Below, one piece after another: positions 1 to 5,114 of a stretch of 6,845 bases of DNA (positions are counted from its first letter, which is position 1; every line of letters starts with the position of its first letter). The stretch is from JANWHZ01 sp964527385 (lineage in GTDB: Bacteria > Patescibacteriota > Saccharimonadia > Saccharimonadales > UBA4665). The position numbers were made by a program, and so were the translations under genes. The notes beneath the pieces were generated by a model. The model ran no database searches and was not told the DNA's origin. It worked only from the letters and a program-made list of their open reading frames with translations. The stretch lies in assembly GCA_964527385.1 (NCBI GenBank), contig CAZGPZ010000055.1, forward strand, positions 1 to 6,845. Direction: 5' to 3'.

Positions 1-54
1 AGCACAGGACTCATAAGCCTGGGGTCGCGAGTTCAAATCTCGCCCCTGCTACCA
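1..54 (+). tRNA. tRNA-Met (CAT anticodon), 3' portion, 5' end outside window
   Basis: Visible parts are the end of the D stem (1-3), the anticodon stem 5-9/17-21 with loop CTCATAA (10-16, anticodon CAT at 12-14), a 5-nt variable loop, the T stem 27-31/39-43 with loop TTCAAAT, the 3' acceptor strand 44-50, discriminator A51 and an encoded CCA (52-54). The 5' acceptor strand and most of the D arm lie off the left edge. The anticodon stem does not carry the three consecutive G-C pairs typical of initiator tRNA, so an elongator Met tRNA is likelier. A CAT-anticodon tRNA-Ile read with lysidine cannot be excluded from the 3' part alone. The pair closing the anticodon loop is an A9/G17 mismatch. Confidence 0.93.
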
Positions 55-92
55 AACAAAGGTCTCACCGAAAGGTGAGGCTTTTGTTTGGT
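51..92 (+). terminator. Rho-independent terminator fused to the tRNA 3' end
   Basis: A continuous 19-bp stem pairs 51-69 with 74-92 around a GAAA tetraloop (70-73); only two pairs are G-T. The GC-rich core (CTCACC/GGTGAG) is followed by a T-rich run (TTTTGTTT, 82-89), as in an intrinsic terminator. The left arm starts at the tRNA discriminator base and includes the CCA, so hairpin and mature tRNA end share nucleotides. An A-rich left arm mirrors the T-rich right arm, so the element could also stop transcription coming from the other direction. Confidence 0.88.
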
Positions 93-114
93 AGAGGCAA
101 AGATGCAAAGCACA

Positions 115-134
115 AACATACTTTGCTGTATGTT
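115..134. promoter_or_regulatory. Inverted repeat in the -35 region of the Nudix gene
   Basis: AACATAC (115-121) and GTATGTT (128-134) form a perfect 7-bp dyad with a 6-nt spacer. It covers the place where a -35 box for the TATAAT at 154-159 would sit. Nearby are two direct copies of GCAAAG (97-102 and 105-110) and its complement CTTTGC (121-126). A second short dyad, CGCCA/TGGCG (140-144/148-152), touches the -10 box. An operator for a dimeric regulator is possible but inferred only from symmetry. Confidence 0.35.
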
Positions 135-159
135 ACTCTCGCCACCTTGGCGATATAAT
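131..159 (+). promoter_or_regulatory. Promoter of the Nudix gene, probably giving a leaderless mRNA
   Basis: A perfect -10 hexamer TATAAT lies at 154-159. A 17-nt spacer puts the -35 at 131-136 (TGTTAC), a poor match. Transcription starting about 7 nt after the -10 would begin near 165-167, leaving only a few nucleotides before the ATG at 169. No Shine-Dalgarno sequence precedes that ATG, which agrees with leaderless translation. The start site is predicted from spacing, not observed. Confidence 0.6.
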
Positions 160-168
160 TTTACTTAT

Positions 169-606
169 ATGGCTAATCATACTGTTGGTGTTGGTGTCGC
201 ATGCTTTGTCTTCAAAAACGGCAAATTCTTGCTTTTGCAGCGGCACGGTTCTCACGGCGAAGGCACATGGGCAGTGCCCGGCGGGCATTTGGAATTCGGC
301 GAAACTTTCGAAGAAACTGCCCGGCGCGAAGTCAAAGAAGAAACAGGGCTCGGGATCATCAACGTCCGTTTTGGCGCCGTCACCAACGACCGTTTCACCA
401 AAGAGGACAAGCACTACCTGACGGTGTGGATGCTCAGCGACTGGCTGGACGGCAAAGAAGTTATCGCCGAACCGGACAAATGCCTTCGCCAGGGTTGGTT
501 TACCTTTGGCACCTTGCCGGAGCCGCTGTTCGTCTCGTTCACGAACTTGCTTGCCTCAGAATTCTTCGCCGACATCCAACGCCAACTACGCGCCACCAAA
601 ACCTAG
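169..606 (+). CDS. Nudix hydrolase, NUDT15/MutT-like
   Basis: This 145-residue cytoplasmic protein has a complete Nudix box at residues 39-61 that fits GX5EX7REUXEEXGU, with the metal-binding REVKEE segment at 53-58. The pieces around it, GVGVACFVF near the N-terminus and PGGHLEFGETFEE across the box, resemble human NUDT15 (MTH2) and bacterial relatives of similar length. The family hydrolyses nucleoside triphosphates, often oxidised or modified ones, to monophosphate plus pyrophosphate. A housecleaning role on damaged nucleotides is therefore plausible, but substrates of Nudix enzymes cannot be read reliably from sequence. I chose the ATG at 169 because the reading frame extends upstream only through the tRNA terminator hairpin and the promoter, and because the Nudix fold starts right after this Met. 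It appears to be a single-gene unit: tRNA terminator before it, and a gene of different character after it. Confidence 0.9.
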   Translation: MANHTVGVGVACFVFKNGKFLLLQRHGSHGEGTWAVPGGHLEFGETFEETARREVKEETGLGIINVRFGAVTNDRFTKEDKHYLTVWMLSDWLDGKEVIAEPDKCLRQGWFTFGTLPEPLFVSFTNLLASEFFADIQRQLRATKT

Positions 607-686
607 CTGGCAACCATTGGTTATTCGGTGAGAACGTATAAAAAAATAGGATTGTTTGGTACGCAAAAATACTATAGGATAGTTTG

Positions 687-693
687 AAAGGAG
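687..693 (+). promoter_or_regulatory. Canonical Shine-Dalgarno site of the 703 gene
   Basis: AAAGGAG sits 9 nt upstream of the ATG at 703 and fixes that start. It is the only textbook Shine-Dalgarno sequence in the window. The spacer before it (607-686) is A/T-rich and has -10-like hexamers (TATAAA at 637-642, TACTAT at 670-675), but neither has a convincing -35, so I assign no promoter. Confidence 0.7.
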
Positions 694-702
694 TTCAGCT
701 AT

Positions 703-1347
703 ATGTCTGACCAATTTGAGAAAGGGAGAGGATCTACAGGCTTGGAGCAAGCGTTGGTTGGTGGTTGTAGGATGCATGCCTTTCTGTCCGGTGGCGGTTT
801 ACGCGTCATTGCCATCCGCGACAGCAATGGAACATTGAAAGGATACGGTGAGGCACCCCATGTTGAGGACGCATTAACTCATGCATCACTAGACTACACG
901 TTAGGGCATGAAACATACGGGGCACAGTATGGTGGTAATGCTGCTCGTTACTCACACTATTTAACTGGTTCCTCGGAAGCAAGTTCACCGCTCGACATGT
1001 GCTTGCTCGCAGGCAAAAATATCGACGCTTTCTCAGTTCCAGGTGGCAACGAAATCGTCGTTACGCTGAGCGGCTTAGAGCATTGGCCTGCAGCACCCCG
1101 TGAACTCCTAGTGCAGGTTACAGAATCACTCAAGCCAGCTTCTTACCACGAACGAGGCGTGACATATCAGATTGTCCCCTTCAAGTTTCCTGGGGATGGC
1201 TCAATAGGCGCGATGTACGAACCAGTTTCTGCGCCTGAAGGAGCACATACGTCTGGTTTTTACAATTACACCATGACAGGCGTCGGTGAAAATTTTGATG
1301 CAGCCGCTGCAGCCGCTTTGGAAGCTGAAAAAATAGAACTAATATAG
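703..1347 (+). CDS. Hypothetical protein, 214 aa, family not recognised
   Basis: I do not recognise this protein. It has no signal peptide, no membrane segment and no catalytic motif I can name. Residues about 14-70 (GLEQALVGG, then a strand-like LRVIAIRDSNG and KGYGEAPHVEDALTHASLDY) look like a small alpha/beta unit. Residues about 96-125 (SPLDMCLLAGKNIDAFSV, then EIVVTLSGLE) look like a second one. The C-terminus ends in an alanine-rich stretch. The start is set by a strong Shine-Dalgarno site. The frame is intact and ends 12 bp before the convergent receiver gene. A hand count of 721-1140 gives 217 G+C of 420 (about 52%), against 109 of 180 (about 61%) on three sampled 60-base lines of pilB. 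With the different ribosome-binding style, this suggests possible horizontal acquisition. It is probably a real gene of unknown role. Confidence 0.75.
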   Translation: MSDQFEKGRGSTGLEQALVGGCRMHAFLSGGGLRVIAIRDSNGTLKGYGEAPHVEDALTHASLDYTLGHETYGAQYGGNAARYSHYLTGSSEASSPLDMCLLAGKNIDAFSVPGGNEIVVTLSGLEHWPAAPRELLVQVTESLKPASYHERGVTYQIVPFKFPGDGSIGAMYEPVSAPEGAHTSGFYNYTMTGVGENFDAAAAAALEAEKIELI

Positions 1348-1359
1348 TTAGTCACCTTG

Positions 1360-1746
1360 CTATCCAACAAGATGGTGCTGCACGGCGAGCAGCACATCGC
1401 GGATGGAAACTTCGTCCTTGAGCATGACGTTGACGGCGCCGCTATTCATCGCCTCATTTCGGTCTGATTCTTGCGTCAGGTTCGTCAGGACAATAACAGG
1501 GATATTGGCAACAGCCTGGTCGGCTTTCATCGTCTTCAACACGGTGAAGCCATCTTGGCCGGGAAGCAGCAATTCGAGCAGTACGACATCCGGGTGCAAC
1601 GCGCGGATTTGCGACAGCGCTGTATCGCCGTCCTCGGCGACCGCGACGGTATAACCAGCCTGCTCCAAGCCGGCTTTATACGCCCGCGTCACGAGCATGT
1701 CGTTATCGGCAAGGAGGATAAGCTTGTGGCTTGGTTCGTTGTTCAT
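1360..1746 (-). CDS. Stand-alone receiver-domain protein with altered phosphorylation site
   Basis: These 128 residues are one CheY-like receiver (REC) domain with no output domain. Family landmarks are the N-terminal strand and acidic pocket (KLILLADND, residues 8-16), the segment PDVVLLELLLPGQDG (52-66), the conserved Thr on beta-4 (T88 in VIVLTN) and the conserved Lys on beta-5 (K110 in VMLKDE). Two key positions deviate. The residue aligned with the phosphorylated CheY Asp57 is Glu58 (codon at 1573-1575), and the one aligned with Asp13 is Asn15. Such a protein should not be phosphorylated normally and may sit in a fixed state or work as a binding adaptor. It is transcribed divergently from the pilB operon, so a role in controlling pilus activity is a reasonable guess from position only. 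No DNA-binding domain is present, so it cannot be a classical repressor. The ATG at 1746 gives a normal REC length; only weak Shine-Dalgarno character precedes it. Confidence 0.9.
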   Translation of the reverse strand: MNNEPSHKLILLADNDMLVTRAYKAGLEQAGYTVAVAEDGDTALSQIRALHPDVVLLELLLPGQDGFTVLKTMKADQAVANIPVIVLTNLTQESDRNEAMNSGAVNVMLKDEVSIRDVLLAVQHHLVG

Positions 1747-1801
1747 GCTGTCGTGATAACCACCAAAAACAGTGGAAAAGCTCTCAAAATATGCTCAAAT
1801 C

Positions 1802-1810
1802 ATTATAGCA
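1802..1810 (-). promoter_or_regulatory. Extended -10 promoter of the receiver gene
   Basis: On the minus strand the sequence reads TGCTATAAT, a perfect TATAAT with the TGn extension, which can compensate for a poor -35. The predicted start near 1795 gives a leader of about 50 nt before the ATG at 1746. A 6-bp dyad, TATGCT (1790-1795) and AGCATA (1807-1812), brackets the -10 and start region and could be an operator. Confidence 0.6.
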
Positions 1811-1820
1811 TAACGCCTCC

Positions 1821-1845
1821 TCTAACACCCCCGCTTCGTGTTAGA
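1821..1845. promoter_or_regulatory. 8-bp inverted repeat between divergent promoters
   Basis: TCTAACAC (1821-1828) and GTGTTAGA (1838-1845) are perfect inverted copies separated by 9 nt. The right half overlaps the forward -10 candidate at 1842-1847. The left half lies about 14-20 bp upstream of the minus-strand -10, in its -35 region. A dimeric regulator bound here could affect both directions. It could instead fold as a hairpin in the transcript. The site is inferred from symmetry and position. Confidence 0.4.
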
Positions 1846-1847
1846 AT
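1839..1847 (+). promoter_or_regulatory. Candidate promoter of the pilB operon
   Basis: TGTTAGAAT is an extended -10 (TGn plus TAGAAT, five of six matches to consensus) and would start transcription near 1854, about 36 nt before the pilB ATG. No clear -35 is seen. An alternative is TTTAAT at 1873-1878, also five of six. This would start near 1885 and give an almost leaderless message, as proposed for the Nudix gene. I cannot decide between the two. Confidence 0.4.
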
Positions 1848-1889
1848 AAGCGTAAGCATCGAATGCGCGAATTTTAATGTGGGGACAAT

Positions 1890-3587
1890 ATGGTACTAGC
1901 TGATAGCGACCTGGCACGCATCCTCGGCGACCTGAAATACCTGAATGCGTCACAGCTGAAGGCCGCACAGGCGGCCGCCAAAGAAGACCAAACCAGCTTA
2001 TACGACGTGCTGGTCGAGCGTGATTACCTAAACGAGGAAGAACTCGGCAAGGTCATCGCCTACTACTACCAGCTGCCTTATGTGTCGCTGGCGGACACCA
2101 ACATCACCAGCGAACTCTTGCACCTGTTGCCGAAAGCCGTCGCCCAGCGCTTCCAGACGATTCCCTTCCGCCTCGATGACAACGGTTTGCACATTGCGAC
2201 GGCGCACCCGGAAGCCACCGACCTCTACGCTATGCTCGCCAAAAAAGCCGGCACCAAACAGTACCAGTTATCATATAGCCCGGAACCGGAGATCATCACC
2301 GCGCTGCACCTCTACAAACCGACGCTTGCCAGTGTCATCAACAACACACTGGCACGTGCTACTGGCGGGGTGTTGCCGGTCAACGACATCATCGACACGC
2401 TGTTCGAGTACGGCTACGACTTCAATGCGTCGGACATCCATATAGAGCCGCAAAAAGAGCACACCGCTATCCGCTTCCGCATAGATGGCGTGCTACACGA
2501 CCAAGTCATCCTGCCGAAAAAGCTCCACGACCAGATGGTCGCGCGGCTCAAGGTCATGGCCCGGCTGCGGACCGATGAGCACTTGAGCGCCCAAGATGGC
2601 CGCCTACACCTGAATGACAAATCGAACAACGAGGAGATGACCGTTCGTGTCTCCATCGTGCCGGTTATCAACGGCGAGAAAGTGGTAATGCGCCTACTCG
2701 CCAAGCATGCCCGGCAATTCAGCCTGACAGACCTTGGCATGAACCCCGGCGACCTAGCGAAGATCCGCTTGGGCATGCAGCGCCCGTTCGGCATGATCCT
2801 GTCTACCGGGCCGACCGGCTCCGGCAAGACGACCACGATATATGCTGCATTGAGAATCCTGAACACCCGCGACCGCAACATCGCCACTATTGAAGACCCG
2901 GTCGAGTACGTCGTCGACGGCGTCAACCAAATCCAGGTAAATGCCAAAACCAACCTGACCTTCGCAACTGGGCTGCGTTCATTGCTCCGCCAAGACCCTG
3001 ACGTCTTGTTCGTCGGGGAAATCCGCGACGAGGAGACGGCCGACATCGCCGTGAACGCCGCTATGACCGGCCACCTCGTCCTGAGCACCATGCACACCAA
3101 CGACGCCGTGACGACGTTGCCGCGGTTGGTCGACATGCACGTCGAGCCGTTCCTGGTTGCTGGCACGGTCAACGTCATCATCGGACAGCGCCTGGTACGC
3201 GAGATTTGCAGCCATTGCAAAGCCAGCGTCGAGCTCGTGCGTACGCCAACTGGTTGGAAAGGCGACGCAACTGACGCGGTCATATTATCAAGCATCAACC
3301 CGGCAATCGCCCAGAAATATTTCGGCAAGAAAACAAGCGTGCGCGTCTACCGGGGTACAGGCTGCAGCGCCTGCCATCACACGGGCTACCAGGGACGGTT
3401 CGGCATCTTCGAGGTCTTGGAAATCACCCCAAAGATAAGCCAGCTCATCACCGCCAAAGCCGACAGCCAAACGCTCGCCGCCCAAGCCGCCAAAGACGGC
3501 ATGATGACCATGCTCGAGGACGGCCTGCTGAAGGTCATCGCCGGTCGCACCACGCTATCGGAAATCTTAAGGGTCACCAGGGGGTAA
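1890..3587 (+). CDS. pilB: PilB, type IV pilus assembly ATPase
   Basis: This is a 565-residue member of the GspE/PilB secretion ATPase family, the normal length for PilB. Residues about 1-140 form an MshE-type N-terminal domain. The ATPase core follows with N2-domain residues near 180-275, Walker A GPTGSGKT (307-314), the Asp box IATIEDPVEY (331-340), the Walker B region DVLFVGEIRD with catalytic Glu377 (371-380) and the His box TGHLVLSTMHTNDA (393-406). A four-cysteine zinc site is formed by C440, C443, C492 and C495, which is typical of assembly ATPases and absent from the retraction ATPase PilT. The hexamer would sit at the cytoplasmic face, turning PilC to drive pilin polymerisation. The ATG has only GGGGA 4 nt upstream. 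It is the first gene of the operon, with pilC 1 nt downstream. No retraction ATPase is in the window. A type II secretion GspE is the alternative name, but the pilin-like neighbours suit either system. Confidence 0.95.
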   Translation: MVLADSDLARILGDLKYLNASQLKAAQAAAKEDQTSLYDVLVERDYLNEEELGKVIAYYYQLPYVSLADTNITSELLHLLPKAVAQRFQTIPFRLDDNGLHIATAHPEATDLYAMLAKKAGTKQYQLSYSPEPEIITALHLYKPTLASVINNTLARATGGVLPVNDIIDTLFEYGYDFNASDIHIEPQKEHTAIRFRIDGVLHDQVILPKKLHDQMVARLKVMARLRTDEHLSAQDGRLHLNDKSNNEEMTVRVSIVPVINGEKVVMRLLAKHARQFSLTDLGMNPGDLAKIRLGMQRPFGMILSTGPTGSGKTTTIYAALRILNTRDRNIATIEDPVEYVVDGVNQIQVNAKTNLTFATGLRSLLRQDPDVLFVGEIRDEETADIAVNAAMTGHLVLSTMHTNDAVTTLPRLVDMHVEPFLVAGTVNVIIGQRLVREICSHCKASVELVRTPTGWKGDATDAVILSSINPAIAQKYFGKKTSVRVYRGTGCSACHHTGYQGRFGIFEVLEITPKISQLITAKADSQTLAAQAAKDGMMTMLEDGLLKVIAGRTTLSEILRVTRG

Positions 3588-3588
3588 T

Positions 3589-4641
3589 ATGGCACCATCG
3601 CGCATTCGCCTCAGGGGAAAGGACAAAGTCAGCCTGTTCAGCGACCTGTCAACCATGCTGACTGCCGGCATCCCGATCGCCGAGATCATCGAATCGCTCG
3701 AAGCCGATTCGGGCGGCAAAATGAAGCGCGTGCTCAAGGAAATGCGCCACTCGCTCAACAACGGCGAGCCGCTGTCCAAAGCCATGGAGCGGTTCCCGAA
3801 CACCTTCGACACGGTGACCATCAACATCATGCGCGCCGCCGAGACGGGCGGGACGCTGGAGGAAACCCTGCAGTACATCGTAAAAAATCTAAAGAAGCAG
3901 GTCGCCTTCGCGGAGAGCATCCGCATCGCCATGATCTATCCTATTTTCATCGGTGTTATATTCACCGGGATCATCTTGCTCATGTTGACGTTCGTCATCC
4001 CGCGTATCAGCAAAGTCTTCAGCTCGATGCACGTCAACATGCCGCCCGTCACGCGCGCCATGATTGCCGCATCGGATTATTTCGTGGCACACTGGGTACT
4101 CATATCAATAGCATTCGTGTGCTTGATTATCGCGATGTATATGTTGATTTCCATGAACCGCCGCGCCGTCATCCGCGGGCTGCTCAGCGTACCGGGTTTG
4201 CGGCGGCTGGGAACCAATATCGACCTGTTGCAAGTGACACGCAGCTTCGCGCTCCTCGTCCACGCCGGCGTGCCGCTCGACGAGTCAATTACGCTGAGCA
4301 AACGGGTCGTCCACAAGAAGCAGATCCTCGCTGCCATCGAGCAAATGCAGCGCAACGTCGAGGGCGGGCGGCCGCTCGCGAACGGCATACGCGAGGGCAA
4401 GAGCCTTATCCCGCCGATCATGGCGCGTTCTATTGAGACCGCCGAGACGTCGGGCACACTGGAGCAAACATTGCAAACCCTAGCGGAATATTTCGACGAA
4501 CAAGTCGCCGAAAGCTTCAAGGTCGTCAACAGTTTGCTCGAACCAATTATGATCGTCGTCATCGGCTTGATGGTCGGCTCGCTGATGGCCACGATTATCG
4601 CCCCGATCTATAACCTCATCTCGCAAGTGAACTCACTCTGA
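3589..4641 (+). CDS. pilC: PilC, type IV pilus inner-membrane platform protein
   Basis: The 350-residue protein has the two tandem GspF domains of the PilC/GspF family: about residues 14-137 (LFSDLSTMLTAGIPI, MRAAETGGTLEETL) and 217-340 (SFALLVHAGVPLDESI, IETAETSGTLEQTL). Three hydrophobic segments are visible, near 115-137, 169-189 and 318-342, the expected topology with both GspF domains cytoplasmic. The protein forms the membrane platform that couples PilB movement to insertion of pilin subunits. It starts 1 nt after the pilB stop with AGGGGG just upstream, and its TGA overlaps the ATG of the next gene. The length is slightly below the roughly 400 residues of proteobacterial PilC because the N-terminal extension before the first domain is short. 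No key segment is missing. Confidence 0.95.
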   Translation: MAPSRIRLRGKDKVSLFSDLSTMLTAGIPIAEIIESLEADSGGKMKRVLKEMRHSLNNGEPLSKAMERFPNTFDTVTINIMRAAETGGTLEETLQYIVKNLKKQVAFAESIRIAMIYPIFIGVIFTGIILLMLTFVIPRISKVFSSMHVNMPPVTRAMIAASDYFVAHWVLISIAFVCLIIAMYMLISMNRRAVIRGLLSVPGLRRLGTNIDLLQVTRSFALLVHAGVPLDESITLSKRVVHKKQILAAIEQMQRNVEGGRPLANGIREGKSLIPPIMARSIETAETSGTLEQTLQTLAEYFDEQVAESFKVVNSLLEPIMIVVIGLMVGSLMATIIAPIYNLISQVNSL

Positions 4642-5114
4642 TGCGCCGCCTTGAAGCCGGTTTTACCCTCGTGGAAGTGCTCATCGTGATGGGGATATTG
4701 ATCGTGCTCCTCGGCATCAGCCTCGTCAATTTGGGACGCCCGCAAGCCGCCGCAAACAGCAATACAACCGTGCAAACCTTGGTCGCCGACCTGAAGAGCC
4801 AGCAACTCGCGGCAATGTCCGGCGGGACGGGCGGCACATCGTCGGCACAGCCCTACGGTATATATGTCCAGGGCGCGCAGTTCACCTTGTTCACGGGTAG
4901 CAGTTATAGCGCTGGCGACCCGAACAACTTCGTGGAATCTGCCGCCAGCGGCGTCGCGCTCAGTACCACCTTGCCCAGCTCGACAGTAATTTTCCAAAAA
5001 GGCAGCGGCGACGTGCAGGGCTTCGTAAACGGCAGCAATACCATCACGCTCACGGGCAAGGACGGCACGCATACGGTAACGATCGGGCGCTATGGAGGCG
5101 TCGCGTATAACTAA
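4641..5114 (+). CDS. GspH/FimT-like pseudopilin
   Basis: This 157-residue prepilin has a short basic leader MRRLEAG, a predicted prepilin-peptidase cut after Gly7, and mature FTLVEVLIVMGIL with Glu at +5 (Glu12). It continues into one hydrophobic helix to about residue 29. A polar linker and a Gly/Ser/Thr-rich beta domain follow, ending in DGTHTVTIGRYGGVAYN, a C-terminal pattern seen in GspH/FimT minor pseudopilins. It would be processed by a PilD-type peptidase (not in this window), N-methylated and inserted into the pilus, probably as a minor or initiating subunit. Its ATG overlaps the pilC stop (TGATG) and has no Shine-Dalgarno, so it probably depends on translational coupling. No cysteines are present, so there is no disulfide loop like that of major pilins. 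The exact subfamily (GspH versus another minor pilin) is uncertain. Confidence 0.88.
   Translation: MRRLEAGFTLVEVLIVMGILIVLLGISLVNLGRPQAAANSNTTVQTLVADLKSQQLAAMSGGTGGTSSAQPYGIYVQGAQFTLFTGSSYSAGDPNNFVESAASGVALSTTLPSSTVIFQKGSGDVQGFVNGSNTITLTGKDGTHTVTIGRYGGVAYN

Noticed and set aside
88..168. Upstream TTG start for the Nudix frame at 88
   Set aside because: It would begin inside the tRNA terminator hairpin and translate through the promoter; the ATG at 169 fits the family length and the -10 position.
201..641. 146-codon plus-strand frame overlapping the Nudix gene
   Set aside because: Arg-rich out-of-frame translation of the Nudix gene, with no initiation signal.
607..650. Terminator after the Nudix gene (AACCATTGGTT at 612-622)
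   Set aside because: The stem is only about 4-5 bp with a 2-3 nt loop and no following T-run; not enough to call.
84..661. 10-bp direct repeat TTGTTTGGTA at 84-93 and 652-661 as possible attachment-site copies flanking the Nudix gene
   Set aside because: Several 10-bp matches are expected by chance in a window this size. The repeat does not include the tRNA T arm, and no integrase gene is present.
1336..1350. Small palindrome between the convergent genes (ACTAA/TTAGT) as a shared terminator
   Set aside because: Only 5 bp, A/T-rich and overlapping the stop codon; too weak.
2414..3328. 304-codon open frame on the minus strand inside pilB
   Set aside because: It is the antisense shadow of a GC-rich conserved gene; its translation has no recognisable domain and pilB is certain.
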